Origin: Cryomorphaceae bacterium BACL11 MAG-121001-bin54
GTDB taxonomy: Bacteria; Bacteroidota; Bacteroidia; Flavobacteriales; BACL11
Assembly: GCA_905182255.1 (NCBI GenBank)
Contig: CAJJAH010000005.1
Coordinates: forward strand, 10,001-42,676
Direction: 5' to 3'
DNA: 32,676 nt
Shown here: one piece after another, positions 14,993 through 23,089 of the stretch
How the letters are laid out: each line of letters begins with the position of its first letter
Numbering within the stretch: the stretch's first letter is position 1
Translations under genes and position numbers: made by a program
The notes under the pieces: generated by a model
Database searches by the model: none
Told to the model about the DNA's origin: nothing
What the model saw: only the letters and a program-made list of their open reading frames with translations

Positions 14993-16297
14993 TTATTTCT
15001 GTCTAAAGTAAATTTGAATAGGAACACCTGAAAAATCAAAATGCTGACGCAATTGATTTTCAATATAACGCTTGTAAGGATCCTTAATGTATTGGGGTAA
15101 ATTAGCAAAAAAGACAAACGTTGGAGTTTCTGTTGGCAATTGCATACAATATTTAATTCTTATATATTTTCCTTTAGTTGCCGGAGGAGGGTGTTGTTCA
15201 ATTAAAGGTAACATCACCTCATTTAGCACCGAAGTAGCTATTTTTTGCGATCTGTTTTTATGAACTTGTATCGCTGCTTCTAATCCCTTTAACAACCTTT
15301 GCTTATGCAAAGCGGAAACAAATACAACTGGAACATCAGTAAAAGGAGAAATTTTCGCTTTAATCTGCTCTTCTGCTTTTTTAGCAGTTTCAGTTGATTT
15401 ATCTTGCAAATCCCACTTATTTACTAGAATAATAATTCCTTTTTTATTTCTATCTGCAATATGAAAAATTCTTTGATCTTGTGATTCAAAACCTCTAGAA
15501 GCATCAATTACATGAATACAAACATCACAATGCTCAATTGCACGCACAGAACGCATAACAGAATAAAACTCTAAATTTTCATGTACATTTTTTTTCTTTC
15601 TAAGGCCAGCAGTATCTACCAAAGTAAAATCAAAACCAAACTTATTGAATTTTGTATTTAAAGAATCACGAGTAGTACCTGCAATATCAGTAACGATGTT
15701 TTGTTCCTTGCCAATAAGAGCGTTAATAAAAGATGATTTACCAACATTTGGCCTTCCAATAACTGCAAATTTAGGAGCATCATCATCATCTGGCTCAACA
15801 TCATCATCAAAATGTTTTAACAACTCATCTAACAACTCTCCAGTGCCACTTCCACTTATTGAAGAAAAAGGAACATAATCTCCAATTCCTAAGTTATAAA
15901 ATTCAACAGAATCTTCTAGTAAACGTTTATTATCTACTTTATTAACTCCAAGAACTAGCTTCTTATTAGATTTTCTAAGCAATTTAACCACTGCTTGATC
16001 CAAGTCAGTAATTCCTGCTTTTGCATCAACTAAGAACAAAATTACATTAGCTTCATCAATTGCTAATTCCACTTGCTTTCTAATTTCAGATTCAAAAATA
16101 TCATCACTTCCATGAACATAACCTCCAGTATCAATTACTGAAAAATCACGACCATTCCAATCAGCTTTTCCGTAATGCCTATCTCGTGTAACTCCACTTA
16201 CCTCATCTGTTATAGCCTGTCTACTTTCTGTAAAACGATTAAAAATGGTGGATTTACCAACATTTGGCCTACCTACTATTGCTACAATATTACTCAT
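14993..16297 (-). CDS. der: ribosome biogenesis GTPase Der (EngA)
   Basis: Double-GTPase protein needed for maturation of the 50S subunit. In 434 residues it has two consecutive G domains. The first: GRPNVGKST (G1, about 8-16), DTGGY (G3), NKVD (G4). The second: GRPNVGKSS (about 180-188), DTAGLRKK (G3), NKWD (G4). The C-terminal KH-like domain (about 350-434) ends with the typical GVPIQIYFR. Its ATG overlaps the era stop by one base (TAATG), so translation is coupled with era. Confidence 0.98.
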   Translation of the reverse strand: MSNIVAIVGRPNVGKSTIFNRFTESRQAITDEVSGVTRDRHYGKADWNGRDFSVIDTGGYVHGSDDIFESEIRKQVELAIDEANVILFLVDAKAGITDLDQAVVKLLRKSNKKLVLGVNKVDNKRLLEDSVEFYNLGIGDYVPFSSISGSGTGELLDELLKHFDDDVEPDDDDAPKFAVIGRPNVGKSSFINALIGKEQNIVTDIAGTTRDSLNTKFNKFGFDFTLVDTAGLRKKKNVHENLEFYSVMRSVRAIEHCDVCIHVIDASRGFESQDQRIFHIADRNKKGIIILVNKWDLQDKSTETAKKAEEQIKAKISPFTDVPVVFVSALHKQRLLKGLEAAIQVHKNRSQKIATSVLNEVMLPLIEQHPPPATKGKYIRIKYCMQLPTETPTFVFFANLPQYIKDPYKRYIENQLRQHFDFSGVPIQIYFRQK

Positions 16298-17175
16298 TAT
16301 TCGTATCCGAATTTTTTTAACTGCTGATTATCATTTCTCCAGTTTTTCTTTACTTTTACTGGAGTCGCTAAAAAAACCTTCTTATCTAGCATTCTTTCAA
16401 TATCCCTTCTTGCTTCTGTACCAATACGTTTTAAGCCTAATCCTTGGTGACCAATAATAATTCCTTTTTGACTCTCACGCATAACATAAATTATAGCTCT
16501 TATTTTAATAATTTCTTCCTCTTCAAAAAATTCCTCTACTTCGATTTGCACACAATATGGTATTTCCTTTTTATAATGTTTTAATATTTTCTCGCGGATA
16601 ATTTCTTCAATAAAGAATCGTTCGGATTTATCAGTAATTGCATCTTTTTCATAATAAGGAGGAGATATCGGAAGCAAATCAACCAACTTATCCTTTATAA
16701 CATCTAGGTTAAAATTATTTAAAGCAGAAATAGGTAATAACTGTGCATTTGGTAATTCTGCACTCCACTTTTCAATCTCTTGAGCTACAAAATCCTGCTC
16801 GGCTAAATCAATTTTATTCAACAAAACAATAATTGGTACAGAGGTATTTTTTAATCTTTCAAAAAGTTTTTCATCCTTTAGCCCTTTCTCTCCAATTTCA
16901 ATCATGTAGATAAGTATATCGGCATCTTGAAAAGCAGAATGAACAAAATTCATCATGTTTTCCTGTAACTTATAGACTGGTTTTATTACACCTGGTGTGT
17001 CTGAAAACACAATCTGATATCCTTTTTCGTTTAAAATTCCTAAAATTCTATGACGAGTAGTTTGTGCCTTGTTGGTTATAATAGATAGTTTTTGGCCTAT
17101 TAAAGCGTTCATTAAGGTAGACTTGCCTACATTAGGATTACCTATAATATTTACATATCCTGCTTTGTGTTCCAT
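16297..17175 (-). CDS. era: GTPase Era
   Basis: Small-subunit assembly GTPase that binds the 3' end of 16S rRNA. From the ATG at 17173-17175 the protein is 292 residues, the standard length: G1 GNPNVGKST, QTTRHRILGI (G2), DTPG (G3), NKID (G4), then the KH RNA-binding domain with YVMRESQKGIIIGHQGLGLKRIGTEAR. A TTG at 17200-17202 would add nine hydrophobic residues with no match to the family and lies against the upstream terminator, so ATG is chosen. The sequence just before the start (TTTCTTTGCAAAATG) looks like a weak -7 element close to the start codon. Confidence 0.97.
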   Translation of the reverse strand: MEHKAGYVNIIGNPNVGKSTLMNALIGQKLSIITNKAQTTRHRILGILNEKGYQIVFSDTPGVIKPVYKLQENMMNFVHSAFQDADILIYMIEIGEKGLKDEKLFERLKNTSVPIIVLLNKIDLAEQDFVAQEIEKWSAELPNAQLLPISALNNFNLDVIKDKLVDLLPISPPYYEKDAITDKSERFFIEEIIREKILKHYKKEIPYCVQIEVEEFFEEEEIIKIRAIIYVMRESQKGIIIGHQGLGLKRIGTEARRDIERMLDKKVFLATPVKVKKNWRNDNQQLKKFGYE

Positions 17176-17187
17176 TTTGCAAAGAAA

Positions 17188-17217
17188 CAAAAAAAGAGCC
17201 AAGCAAATGCTTAGCCC
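17188..17217 (-). terminator. terminator after the 305-residue outer-membrane protein gene
   Basis: Read on the minus strand: stem GCTAAGCA/TGCTTGGC with a two-base loop (complement of 198-215 past 17000) and one G-T pair, followed by TCTTTTTTT. It separates the upstream membrane-protein gene from era-der. Confidence 0.85.
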
Positions 17218-17240
17218 TTAATTATAATTATTTAGTTAAT

Positions 17241-18158
17241 TTAGAATTTTTGAGAAGCCCCAAACATAGGTATAAATGTACCCTCTGACCCAGGTAAGCT
17301 TAATAATTGAAAATCCCAAGTCTTAGCTCCTGCTCCGTTTTTAGCCGTCACTCTATTAACTTTTCTAAAATACCTTATTCCAGGACCACCAATTATTTGA
17401 ACCTCATTATGCGTAATCATCATTGGATCTAACAACCAAGCCTCAAAAACAAAGGCAAACCTTCTTCCCATCCTAAATGTTCCTCCTGCATTTAAGACTA
17501 ATCGCTGAGCTGGTTCTACATCCGAATTTCTCCAATCTTCAAATGGAGTTGCTAAATTAAATGCGGCACCTAAAGTAATGTTGTTTTCTTTTGATCCTTT
17601 AGTAACAACTGCATAAGGCATATTTAATAAGCTTGTCACTTCTCCATCAGAATAACCAAACAAATCTCCTACCCAAAACCAGCCAATTGCAGCATTTAAA
17701 TTTTTTTTAATATTAAATGAGTACTTTGCATTTACAGTACCAGGAAAGCCAAGTAGTGTGGTACCAGCTCCAATTGAAAATTCGTCAGTAATTCCATATT
17801 GGGCTTGCCACAATAACCAATAAGAATGGCCAAAATACCCTTCTCCTTCTTCTAATCCAAAAGCAGAAGGTGAAAAGAAGTACCTACTATCATGAAGATT
17901 TGGAAACCAGTACTCTCCTCCTTTAAGATTCTCATCAGTAACTTCATGTATTTGAGCCACCATTACTCGTGGAATATAAGTTTCCTTATCTTCCATGTCA
18001 TTAATATAAATATTACCCGCTTCATCTTTTATAAAAGTTCCAATAATTGTGGTGCCATCTCTAAATTCATAAATGTATTTAGCTCCCACAATATCCGTTT
18101 GCGCACTAGCAAATAGTAAACATAAAGCTAATGAAATTGTAAATATTATTTTTTTCAT
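17241..18158 (-). CDS. conserved exported protein, probable outer-membrane beta-barrel
   Basis: I recognise no characterised family. The 305-residue protein has a signal peptide (residues 1-20, cut after SAQ or ASA). Residues 25-75 form a small beta domain (YEFRDGTTIIGTFI, IYINDME) resembling sequences that read as a recognition or stress-sensor fold. The rest alternates polar and aromatic residues in strands such as YWLLWQAQYGI, FSIGAGTTLLGF and LNAAIGWFWVGDLFG, as in outer-membrane barrels of Bacteroidota. It ends in aromatic Phe, common for barrels. It is a single-gene unit with its own terminator; a -7 TATTTTTG (complement of 18188-18195) lies 29 nt ahead of the ATG. Confidence 0.75.
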   Translation of the reverse strand: MKKIIFTISLALCLLFASAQTDIVGAKYIYEFRDGTTIIGTFIKDEAGNIYINDMEDKETYIPRVMVAQIHEVTDENLKGGEYWFPNLHDSRYFFSPSAFGLEEGEGYFGHSYWLLWQAQYGITDEFSIGAGTTLLGFPGTVNAKYSFNIKKNLNAAIGWFWVGDLFGYSDGEVTSLLNMPYAVVTKGSKENNITLGAAFNLATPFEDWRNSDVEPAQRLVLNAGGTFRMGRRFAFVFEAWLLDPMMITHNEVQIIGGPGIRYFRKVNRVTAKNGAGAKTWDFQLLSLPGSEGTFIPMFGASQKF

Positions 18159-18257
18159 AATTTTTTATTTTTAAATTAATTCTTAGGCAAAAATAAAATA
18201 TTCAAATCTTAATACTATGCTGTGCATAGCATTTAGCTATTTAAACATGTAAAAAAC

Positions 18258-20192
18258 TTATTTTATAGCTTCTAACTCTACTACAGCTTGACCCCACTCT
18301 AGTTCTAGTTCTTGTAATTTTAGCTGATTATTCTCATATTCAGAAAAAAAACCATCTTTTTTTGACAACTCATTAAATTTTTCAGGAATAGCTAAGTCAG
18401 CATCTATTTCTTTTTGAGATTTATCCATAACTTCAATTTGCTTTTCCAACTTATTAATCTTGTTCTGAAGCTTTTTTAACTTTTTCTGCTTACTCTTCTT
18501 ATCATTGTAAGATAATTGATCTACTGATTTGTCTTGCTTTGTTTTCTTCTGTTCCTTTTGTGAACTTTCTAAATCTTTAAAATTTTCTAAGTCCTTTTCA
18601 GAAAGGAATGTATCAATATCCCCAACATATTCTTTAATATTTTGATTTCTAAACTCATATACTTTCTCGGTAAGCCCTTGTAAAAACTCTCTATCATGAG
18701 AAACAACAATTAAACTGCCATCATAATTATTTAATGCCTTTTTCAAAAGCTCTTTAGAAGTGATATCCAAGTGATTAGTTGGCTCATCCATTACTAATAA
18801 GTTATAAGGCTCAAGTAATAATTTACAAAGAGCAACTCTAGCTCGTTCACCTCCAGAAAGTACTTTTACTTTCTTTTTTACTTCATCATTACTAAACAGA
18901 AAAGAACCTAAAATAGACCGTACTCTTCCTGCTGTATCTTCAGTAGCAGCTTGCTCAATAGTTTCTAAAACTGTTAAGTTTTCATCTAAAAATTCAGCCT
19001 GATTCTGAGCGTAATACCCCATCTTTACTTGATGACCCAACTGAATATCTCCAGTGAAATCAAGTTCTTTCACTATCATCTTTGCTAGAGTAGATTTTCC
19101 CTCTCCATTCTTACCAACAAAAGCAAGCTTATCTCCTCTTACTATCTCAAGATTTATCTTATCTAGTACATTTAAATCACCATAACTTTTTGAAGCATCC
19201 TTTACTTCTAAACTCATTTTTCCTGAATGAGGAGCAGGAGGGAAACGAAATTGCATACGTGCAACATCTTCCTGTTCTACTTGAATAATTTCAAGCTTAT
19301 CTAGTTTTTTTATTAAAGATTGAGCAAAAGAAGCTTTATTCTTTTTCGCTCTAAATTTATTAATTAAAATCTTTGTTTCATCAATGTATTTATCTTGATT
19401 TTTCTTTGCCTGGATCTGTTTTTCAACTCTATCCTCACGTAAAGTTAAGTACTTAGTGTAAGAAGCTTTATAATCATTAATTTTTGAAAAAGCTACCTCA
19501 ATAGTTCTGTTAGTTGATGCATCTAAAAACAACCTATCGTGTGAAACTAATACTACTGCTCCACTGTAGTTTTTTAACCACCTTTCGAGCCACATTATAG
19601 ATTCAATATCCAAATGATTAGTTGGCTCATCCAATAATAATAATTCAGGTTTCATTAAAAGAATTTTTGCTAATTCAATTCGCATACGCCATCCTCCACT
19701 AAATTCAGTAGTCTGACGTTCAAAATCATATTGGGAAAAACCTAGTCCAGTTAAAACTTGGCTTATTTCAGCTGCAGTATCATGTCCACCCGCCATTCTA
19801 AATCGTTCTTCTAAAACATTAAATTCGTTAATTATATCAAGATAAACATCACTTTCATAATCTGTACGCTCTGTCAACTGCTTATTGGCTTCATTCATTC
19901 TTAACTCAACATCATTAAGAAATTCAAAGGAAGTTTGAGCTTCTTCCAATACAGTTCTACCATCTTCAAACTCTAAATCCTGCCTCAAAAATCCAACAAC
20001 AATACCATTTGGTACAGAAACATTGCCATTATTAGGGTTTAAATCTTTTGCCAAAACCTTTAGCAAAGTCGATTTTCCAGCTCCATTCTTACCTGTGAGC
20101 CCAATTTTATCTCCTTTATTTACCATAAAAGAAATATCTTTAAAAATGTCTTGACCTCCAAAATAGAGGGATAAATTATTTACTGATACCAT
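18258..20192 (-). CDS. ABC-F family ribosome-associated ATPase (Uup/YheS-like)
   Basis: A soluble twin-ATPase protein of 644 residues with no membrane helices; ABC-F proteins act on the ribosome rather than in transport. ATPase 1: GKNGAGKSTLLK (about 37-48), a degenerate signature FSGGWRMRIELAK, LLLLDEPTNHLD. ATPase 2: GKNGEGKSTLAK, LSGGERARVALCK, LLVMDEPTNHLD. The linker between them (about 235-320) is Lys/Glu-rich, and the C-terminal 100 residues form a charged coiled coil (KQKKLKKLQNKINKLEKQIEV) as in Uup and YheS. The second signature-like FSGGWRMR is normal for this family. The -7 element TATTTTTG (complement of 20198-20205) ends 5 nt before the ATG, implying a leaderless message. Confidence 0.92.
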   Translation of the reverse strand: MVSVNNLSLYFGGQDIFKDISFMVNKGDKIGLTGKNGAGKSTLLKVLAKDLNPNNGNVSVPNGIVVGFLRQDLEFEDGRTVLEEAQTSFEFLNDVELRMNEANKQLTERTDYESDVYLDIINEFNVLEERFRMAGGHDTAAEISQVLTGLGFSQYDFERQTTEFSGGWRMRIELAKILLMKPELLLLDEPTNHLDIESIMWLERWLKNYSGAVVLVSHDRLFLDASTNRTIEVAFSKINDYKASYTKYLTLREDRVEKQIQAKKNQDKYIDETKILINKFRAKKNKASFAQSLIKKLDKLEIIQVEQEDVARMQFRFPPAPHSGKMSLEVKDASKSYGDLNVLDKINLEIVRGDKLAFVGKNGEGKSTLAKMIVKELDFTGDIQLGHQVKMGYYAQNQAEFLDENLTVLETIEQAATEDTAGRVRSILGSFLFSNDEVKKKVKVLSGGERARVALCKLLLEPYNLLVMDEPTNHLDITSKELLKKALNNYDGSLIVVSHDREFLQGLTEKVYEFRNQNIKEYVGDIDTFLSEKDLENFKDLESSQKEQKKTKQDKSVDQLSYNDKKSKQKKLKKLQNKINKLEKQIEVMDKSQKEIDADLAIPEKFNELSKKDGFFSEYENNQLKLQELELEWGQAVVELEAIK

Positions 20193-20242
20193 GGCGGCAA
20201 AAATAAACTTTTTAGTAACCTAAAATAAATTTATGGGAATGA

Positions 20243-20272
20243 TTGCCAAATTAATTTATAGCAGTATATTTG
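20243..20272 (+). promoter_or_regulatory. promoter of initiator tRNA-Met
   Basis: Textbook Bacteroidota promoter: TTG at 20243-20245, exactly 19 nt, TATATTTG at 20265-20272. Transcription would start at about 20277-20280, just ahead of the tRNA. The same geometry as the rrn promoters at 190-311. Confidence 0.85.
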
Positions 20273-20283
20273 CAAACCTAAAT

Positions 20284-20353
<70 letters not shown>

Positions 20354-20356
<3 letters not shown>

Positions 20357-20403
20357 CTAAAACAATAAAACGGTTATACTATTATAGTGTAACCGTTTTT
20401 TTA
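20354..20403 (+). repeat. repeat copy 1: tRNA 3' end plus terminator hairpin
   Basis: The last three bases of tRNA-fMet and the next 30 bases (20354-20386) are identical to 21144-21176 and 21633-21665. The segment includes a hairpin, AAAACGGTTA...TAACCGTTTT (20367-20398), followed by T's, which acts as terminator for the tRNA. This copy is the presumed original. Confidence 0.85.
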
Positions 20404-20429
20404 TCAAAACATATTTTTTGTAAATAAAA

Positions 20430-20466
20430 CTTTACATTTTAATTTATTTTGACTACTTTTGTAAAG
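20430..20466 (+). promoter_or_regulatory. promoter with inverted repeat for the membrane protein/HTH pair
   Basis: The -7 element TACTTTTG (20454-20461) precedes the first gene by 23 nt. A perfect 7-base inverted repeat, CTTTACA (20430-20436) and TGTAAAG (20460-20466), brackets the spacer and overlaps the end of the -7. It is positioned where the HTH protein encoded just downstream could bind and repress; that link is inferred. Confidence 0.5.
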
Positions 20467-20484
20467 TAAACATTACATAAAAAG

Positions 20485-20871
20485 ATGAAAGAACAAAAAA
20501 AACAAACAAAAATTTTACTTGGATGGGTATTTGCTTGGGTAGTAAGTACTGCAATTTTATCAGCGGGAGTAAACAATTTATGGGATAACGTATTAATTAC
20601 CAAAATAGGATTATTTATAAATCTTGCTATTGGGGTTGGTATGATTATCGCAAATAAAAATTTATTTAAGCATTATGATGAATTACAAAAGAAAATTCAC
20701 TTTGAATCAATGGCCCTTACATTAGGGTTAACGGTAGTTGTTGGTCTTGTGTATGAGATTTCGTTTGATTTTGGAGTTATTAATTCGGAACCTGAGTTTG
20801 AATATTTAGTGTTTTTCATTTGCTTTTCATACATGACTTCTATTATCGTTAATTCATTAAGATTTAAATGA
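20485..20871 (+). CDS. small membrane protein paired with an HTH regulator
   Basis: A 128-residue protein with four predicted membrane helices: about 8-27 (ILLGWVFAWVVSTAILSAGV), 35-53, 75-93 and 105-123. No catalytic motif is seen. The gene overlaps the next one by four bases (ATGA at 20868-20871), a layout common for small membrane protein/XRE-family pairs in which the regulator controls the pair. The function of such membrane partners is mostly unknown. It is the first cargo after the tRNA and is bounded by two copies of the tRNA-end repeat. Confidence 0.75.
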   Translation: MKEQKKQTKILLGWVFAWVVSTAILSAGVNNLWDNVLITKIGLFINLAIGVGMIIANKNLFKHYDELQKKIHFESMALTLGLTVVVGLVYEISFDFGVINSEPEFEYLVFFICFSYMTSIIVNSLRFK

Positions 20872-21068
20872 AAAATAGATTAAGAGAGTTAAGGAAAAAT
20901 CAAAAATTGACACAAGAAGAATTAGCCAACTTAATTGGTATTTCACGTCAAGCGATAAATGCGATTGAAAAAGAAAAATTTGATCCAAGTTTACCCACAG
21001 CATTTAAGATGTCAAAGTTATTTGAGATAGCTATTGAGGAACTCTTCTTTTATGAGGGATCTAAATAA
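20868..21068 (+). CDS. XRE-family helix-turn-helix regulator (short, YozG-like)
   Basis: A 66-residue DNA-binding protein consisting almost only of a Cro/CI-type HTH: LRELRKNQKLTQEELANLIG (about 5-24) with recognition helix SRQAINAIEKEKFDPSLPTA (about 26-45). It starts within the stop codon of the membrane-protein gene, so translation is coupled. The upstream inverted repeat at 20430-20466 is a plausible operator. It lacks any effector domain, so it would act as a simple repressor. Confidence 0.9.
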   Translation: MKNRLRELRKNQKLTQEELANLIGISRQAINAIEKEKFDPSLPTAFKMSKLFEIAIEELFFYEGSK

Positions 21069-21099
21069 TTAGTTGAATTGATTTATTAACTTCCAAGAA

Positions 21100-21195
21100 T
21101 TCTACTGGTGTAAAACTAATGTTCGATATTTCAATGGAGTTGTCTACTAAAACAATAAAACGGTTATACTATTATAAAGTGTAGCCGTTTTTTTA
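21100..21195 (+). repeat. repeat copy 2, extended module
   Basis: Contains the 33-nt segment identical to the tRNA end region (21144-21176), and a terminator hairpin closing with GCCGTTTTTTT. It also has upstream similarity shared only with copy 3: ATGTTCGATATTTC (21119-21132) is identical in both, and flanking bases back to about 21100 align with few differences. It separates the HTH gene from the 89-residue membrane-protein gene. Confidence 0.8.
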
Positions 21196-21204
21196 TATTT
21201 GAGC

Positions 21205-21474
21205 ATGTCAAAAAGAATTTTTTATCCTCTTTTTTTGTTATTAATTCCTTTAATTGGAATGACTATCACTGATGAAATTAACTGGAGTCCAATTGATTTC
21301 ATTATTATGGGTTCTCTACTAATCTTCCTTAGTATTGGAATTAATTTTGTGAGTAATCGTACAAAGAATTTAAAAAATCGAGTCCTATACATTGGAATAT
21401 TGGTTATAATATTTATGTTAATATGGGCAGAGTTGGCAGTAGGTCTTTTTGGAACTCCTTTTGCAGGTAGTTAA
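21205..21474 (+). CDS. small hydrophobic membrane protein of unknown function
   Basis: An 89-residue protein with three predicted membrane helices (about 5-20, 27-45, 58-78) and a short glycine-rich tail (GLFGTPFAGS). I do not recognise a family. The ATG at 21205 is chosen over an in-frame TTG at 21199-21201, because that TTG is the end of a -7 element TATATTTG (21194-21201). The transcript would then start at or next to the ATG. It lies alone between repeat copies 2 and 3, like a second small cargo. Confidence 0.6.
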   Translation: MSKRIFYPLFLLLIPLIGMTITDEINWSPIDFIIMGSLLIFLSIGINFVSNRTKNLKNRVLYIGILVIIFMLIWAELAVGLFGTPFAGS

Positions 21475-21586
21475 GTAAACAATCGCTTCAGTTTTGCAGC
21501 AGCTTTGAATAATAGGGTGAGGGGAAATCAAAATCATATTAGTTCAACTTTTCATAATAAGAGTCATTATGTGATGAGTGTCGATT

Positions 21587-21684
21587 AAGTCTTTTGGAGT
21601 TAGACTTATGTTCGATATTTCGAATGAGTTATCTACTAAAACAATAAAACGGTTATACTATTATAGTATAGCCGTTTTATAATT
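21587..21684 (+). repeat. repeat copy 3, extended module
   Basis: Carries the same 33-nt core (21633-21665), the hairpin ending GCCGTTTTAT, and the upstream block ATGTTCGATATTTC (21608-21621) shared with copy 2. Directly after it, GAGTTGTCTAC (21699-21709) repeats an 11-mer of copy 2 (21137-21147), followed by a different terminator. So a fourth, partial copy seems to abut it. Confidence 0.8.
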
Positions 21685-21713
21685 AAAAGACTTCGTTTGA
21701 GTTGTCTACACAG

Positions 21714-21742
21714 AAAAAGCCAAGCATTTGCTTGGCTTTTTT
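21714..21742. terminator. bidirectional terminator
   Basis: A perfect 13-bp stem, AAAAAGCCAAGCA (21714-21726) and TGCTTGGCTTTTT (21729-21741), with a two-base loop. It has A/T tracts on both sides, so it works on either strand. It ends the accessory zone on the plus strand and the SHOCT-protein gene on the minus strand, whose stop codon touches it. Confidence 0.9.
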
Positions 21743-22415
21743 ATTCACTATCAAGTATCTTCTTTTTCTCTTCTTGAAATTCTTGCTCTGTTAAAATTCC
21801 TGATTCTTTTAACCTTCCTAACTTCAATAATAAATCATACTTCCCAACACCTTCCAAATCTACTAATTTATTTCCTTTCAGATTATTTAATAGAAGTGCA
21901 TTACCAAAGATCATCTCCCCTGTAGATAATGCTTTTTCAATATCTAGAATAGTTTTTCTAGAATGTGAAAATATTTTTGATATTCCAGCTTTATATTCTG
22001 AAATAAATATACTTACAAATAATGGCATCTCTTTTCTTTTGGGGAACAATTTATATCCATTAAATTTTTCATGAGTAACAAAAAGTGATTTTACAATAAC
22101 CTTGTTTCCTGTATAATTGTGTGGTAGATACCTAAATTCTTTATTTTTTACTGATTTATTTTTTCCAATAACAATATGAGAAAAAACATCATGGTGCATA
22201 TATTTTTGCTTGTCATTTATTGCATATCCAATAGTTAAAGTATCAGCAACCCTTATTGTAATACCATCTTTTGTTGTGTAAGAATCAATGACTGTATTAT
22301 TTTTAAATTGCTTAACAAAATTAATGTCATTTACTTGATTATAATTTAGGTTTTTCTGCTGAGCAATAGCTAATAATGGTAGGCAAAAAACAAACGTTAC
22401 AATTTTTTTTATCAT
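21741..22415 (-). CDS. exported protein with C-terminal SHOCT domain
   Basis: From the ATG at 22413-22415 the protein is 224 residues and begins with a signal peptide (MIKKIVTFVFCLPLLAIAQQ). A farther start at 22511 would put 32 extra residues, including a second hydrophobic stretch, ahead of that signal and is rejected. The middle part is a beta-rich region of unknown function. The last 30 residues (KYDLLLKLGRLKESGILTEQ and on) are a SHOCT motif, a short oligomerisation or regulatory helix pair. A -7 element TATATTTG (complement of 22444-22451) lies 28 nt ahead of this start, supporting the choice. Confidence 0.75.
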   Translation of the reverse strand: MIKKIVTFVFCLPLLAIAQQKNLNYNQVNDINFVKQFKNNTVIDSYTTKDGITIRVADTLTIGYAINDKQKYMHHDVFSHIVIGKNKSVKNKEFRYLPHNYTGNKVIVKSLFVTHEKFNGYKLFPKRKEMPLFVSIFISEYKAGISKIFSHSRKTILDIEKALSTGEMIFGNALLLNNLKGNKLVDLEGVGKYDLLLKLGRLKESGILTEQEFQEEKKKILDSE

Positions 22416-22734
22416 AGTATTCAAAAGAAATATTATTATTAAGCAAATATAGTAAGTTATAGTAATCATAACATATTTATATTTCTTATAGTAAAATACT
22501 CTATATTTCAAACATACTAATTACAACCTTCTTCGCAATTATTAAGAGCCAAAATTTTTATTAATATACATATTAAAGTAATGCCATTCAGATTAAGTAG
22601 TAATAGAATAAAAATAAAAAAACTCCTAAAAGAAGTTTAATTTTTTCTAATTTATAAATTAAAAAAACAAGTTTATAAAAAATCAAATAATAAATAAAAT
22701 ATAATTTTTGCATAGCTTTTAAATAAATAATCTA

Positions 22735-22742
22735 TACATTTG
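22735..22742 (+). promoter_or_regulatory. -7 element for the small membrane proteins and glycosylase
   Basis: TACATTTG at 22735-22742, with a possible -33 TTG at 22708-22710 (24-nt spacer, longer than usual). It is the only good promoter signal ahead of the 56-residue protein gene at 22767 and would serve the three-gene run to 23887. Confidence 0.45.
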
Positions 22743-22766
22743 CATATTAAACACTGAAAAAAAATT

Positions 22767-22937
22767 ATGAAAGAATTTGTTGCCGTTTATTATCCAATAA
22801 TATTAGCATTCATCTGTATGCTATATTCAATTGGTTTCCATATATTTGACATGCCCGAAGAAGCGCAATATTCAGCTCACTGGCCAGGTACAATATTGTT
22901 GTTCGCAATAGCTATCAGACAAAGAAGAAAATCATGA
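22767..22937 (+). CDS. tiny membrane protein, 56 residues
   Basis: An open frame from ATG at 22767 to TGA at 22935-22937. The product begins MKEFVAVYYPIILAFICML and has two hydrophobic segments (about 5-25 and 41-50), a polar acidic loop with FDMPEEAQYSAHWPG, and a basic C-terminus RQRRKS. Signs that it is real: a -7 element 24 nt upstream, an ATGA overlap with the next small frame, and the same strand and tight spacing as the DNA glycosylase. No family is recognised. It was found by reading the gap and is below common length cut-offs. Confidence 0.6.
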   Translation: MKEFVAVYYPIILAFICMLYSIGFHIFDMPEEAQYSAHWPGTILLFAIAIRQRRKS

Positions 22938-23071
22938 ATTCAGGAATGCTTATAGTTGGCTTTATTATTTTCTCAGTGTATATATTTGGACTCATATACA
23001 TGATAAATTATTCTCACAAATCTCAAGAAAAAGATATGAAGAATGATCCTGAATTAAAAAATTTAAAATAA
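22934..23071 (+). CDS. tiny single-helix membrane protein, 45 residues
   Basis: ATG at 22934 overlaps the preceding stop (ATGA), and TAA is at 23069-23071. The product has one membrane helix (MLIVGFIIFSVYIFGLIYMI, residues 5-24) and a charged tail (SHKSQEKDMKNDPELKNLK). This is the layout of small single-pass subunits or regulators, but no function can be named. The glycosylase start follows 18 nt later. Confidence 0.55.
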   Translation: MNSGMLIVGFIIFSVYIFGLIYMINYSHKSQEKDMKNDPELKNLK

Positions 23072-23089
23072 TTTTAAATCCCTATTTAA

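Noticed and set aside
17176-17202. TTG start for era
   Set aside because: It adds nine residues unlike any Era N-terminus and lies against the preceding terminator; the ATG at 17175 gives the standard protein.
18215-18229. Palindrome CTATGC-TGT-GCATAG between the ABC-F gene and the 305-residue protein gene as a terminator or operator
   Set aside because: There is no T-run after it on either strand, and no regulator or promoter element lines up with it; a chance palindrome in AT-rich DNA is possible.
22416-22511. Longer N-terminus for the SHOCT protein
   Set aside because: It would put a second hydrophobic stretch ahead of a good signal peptide, and the -7 element at 22444-22451 lies inside it.
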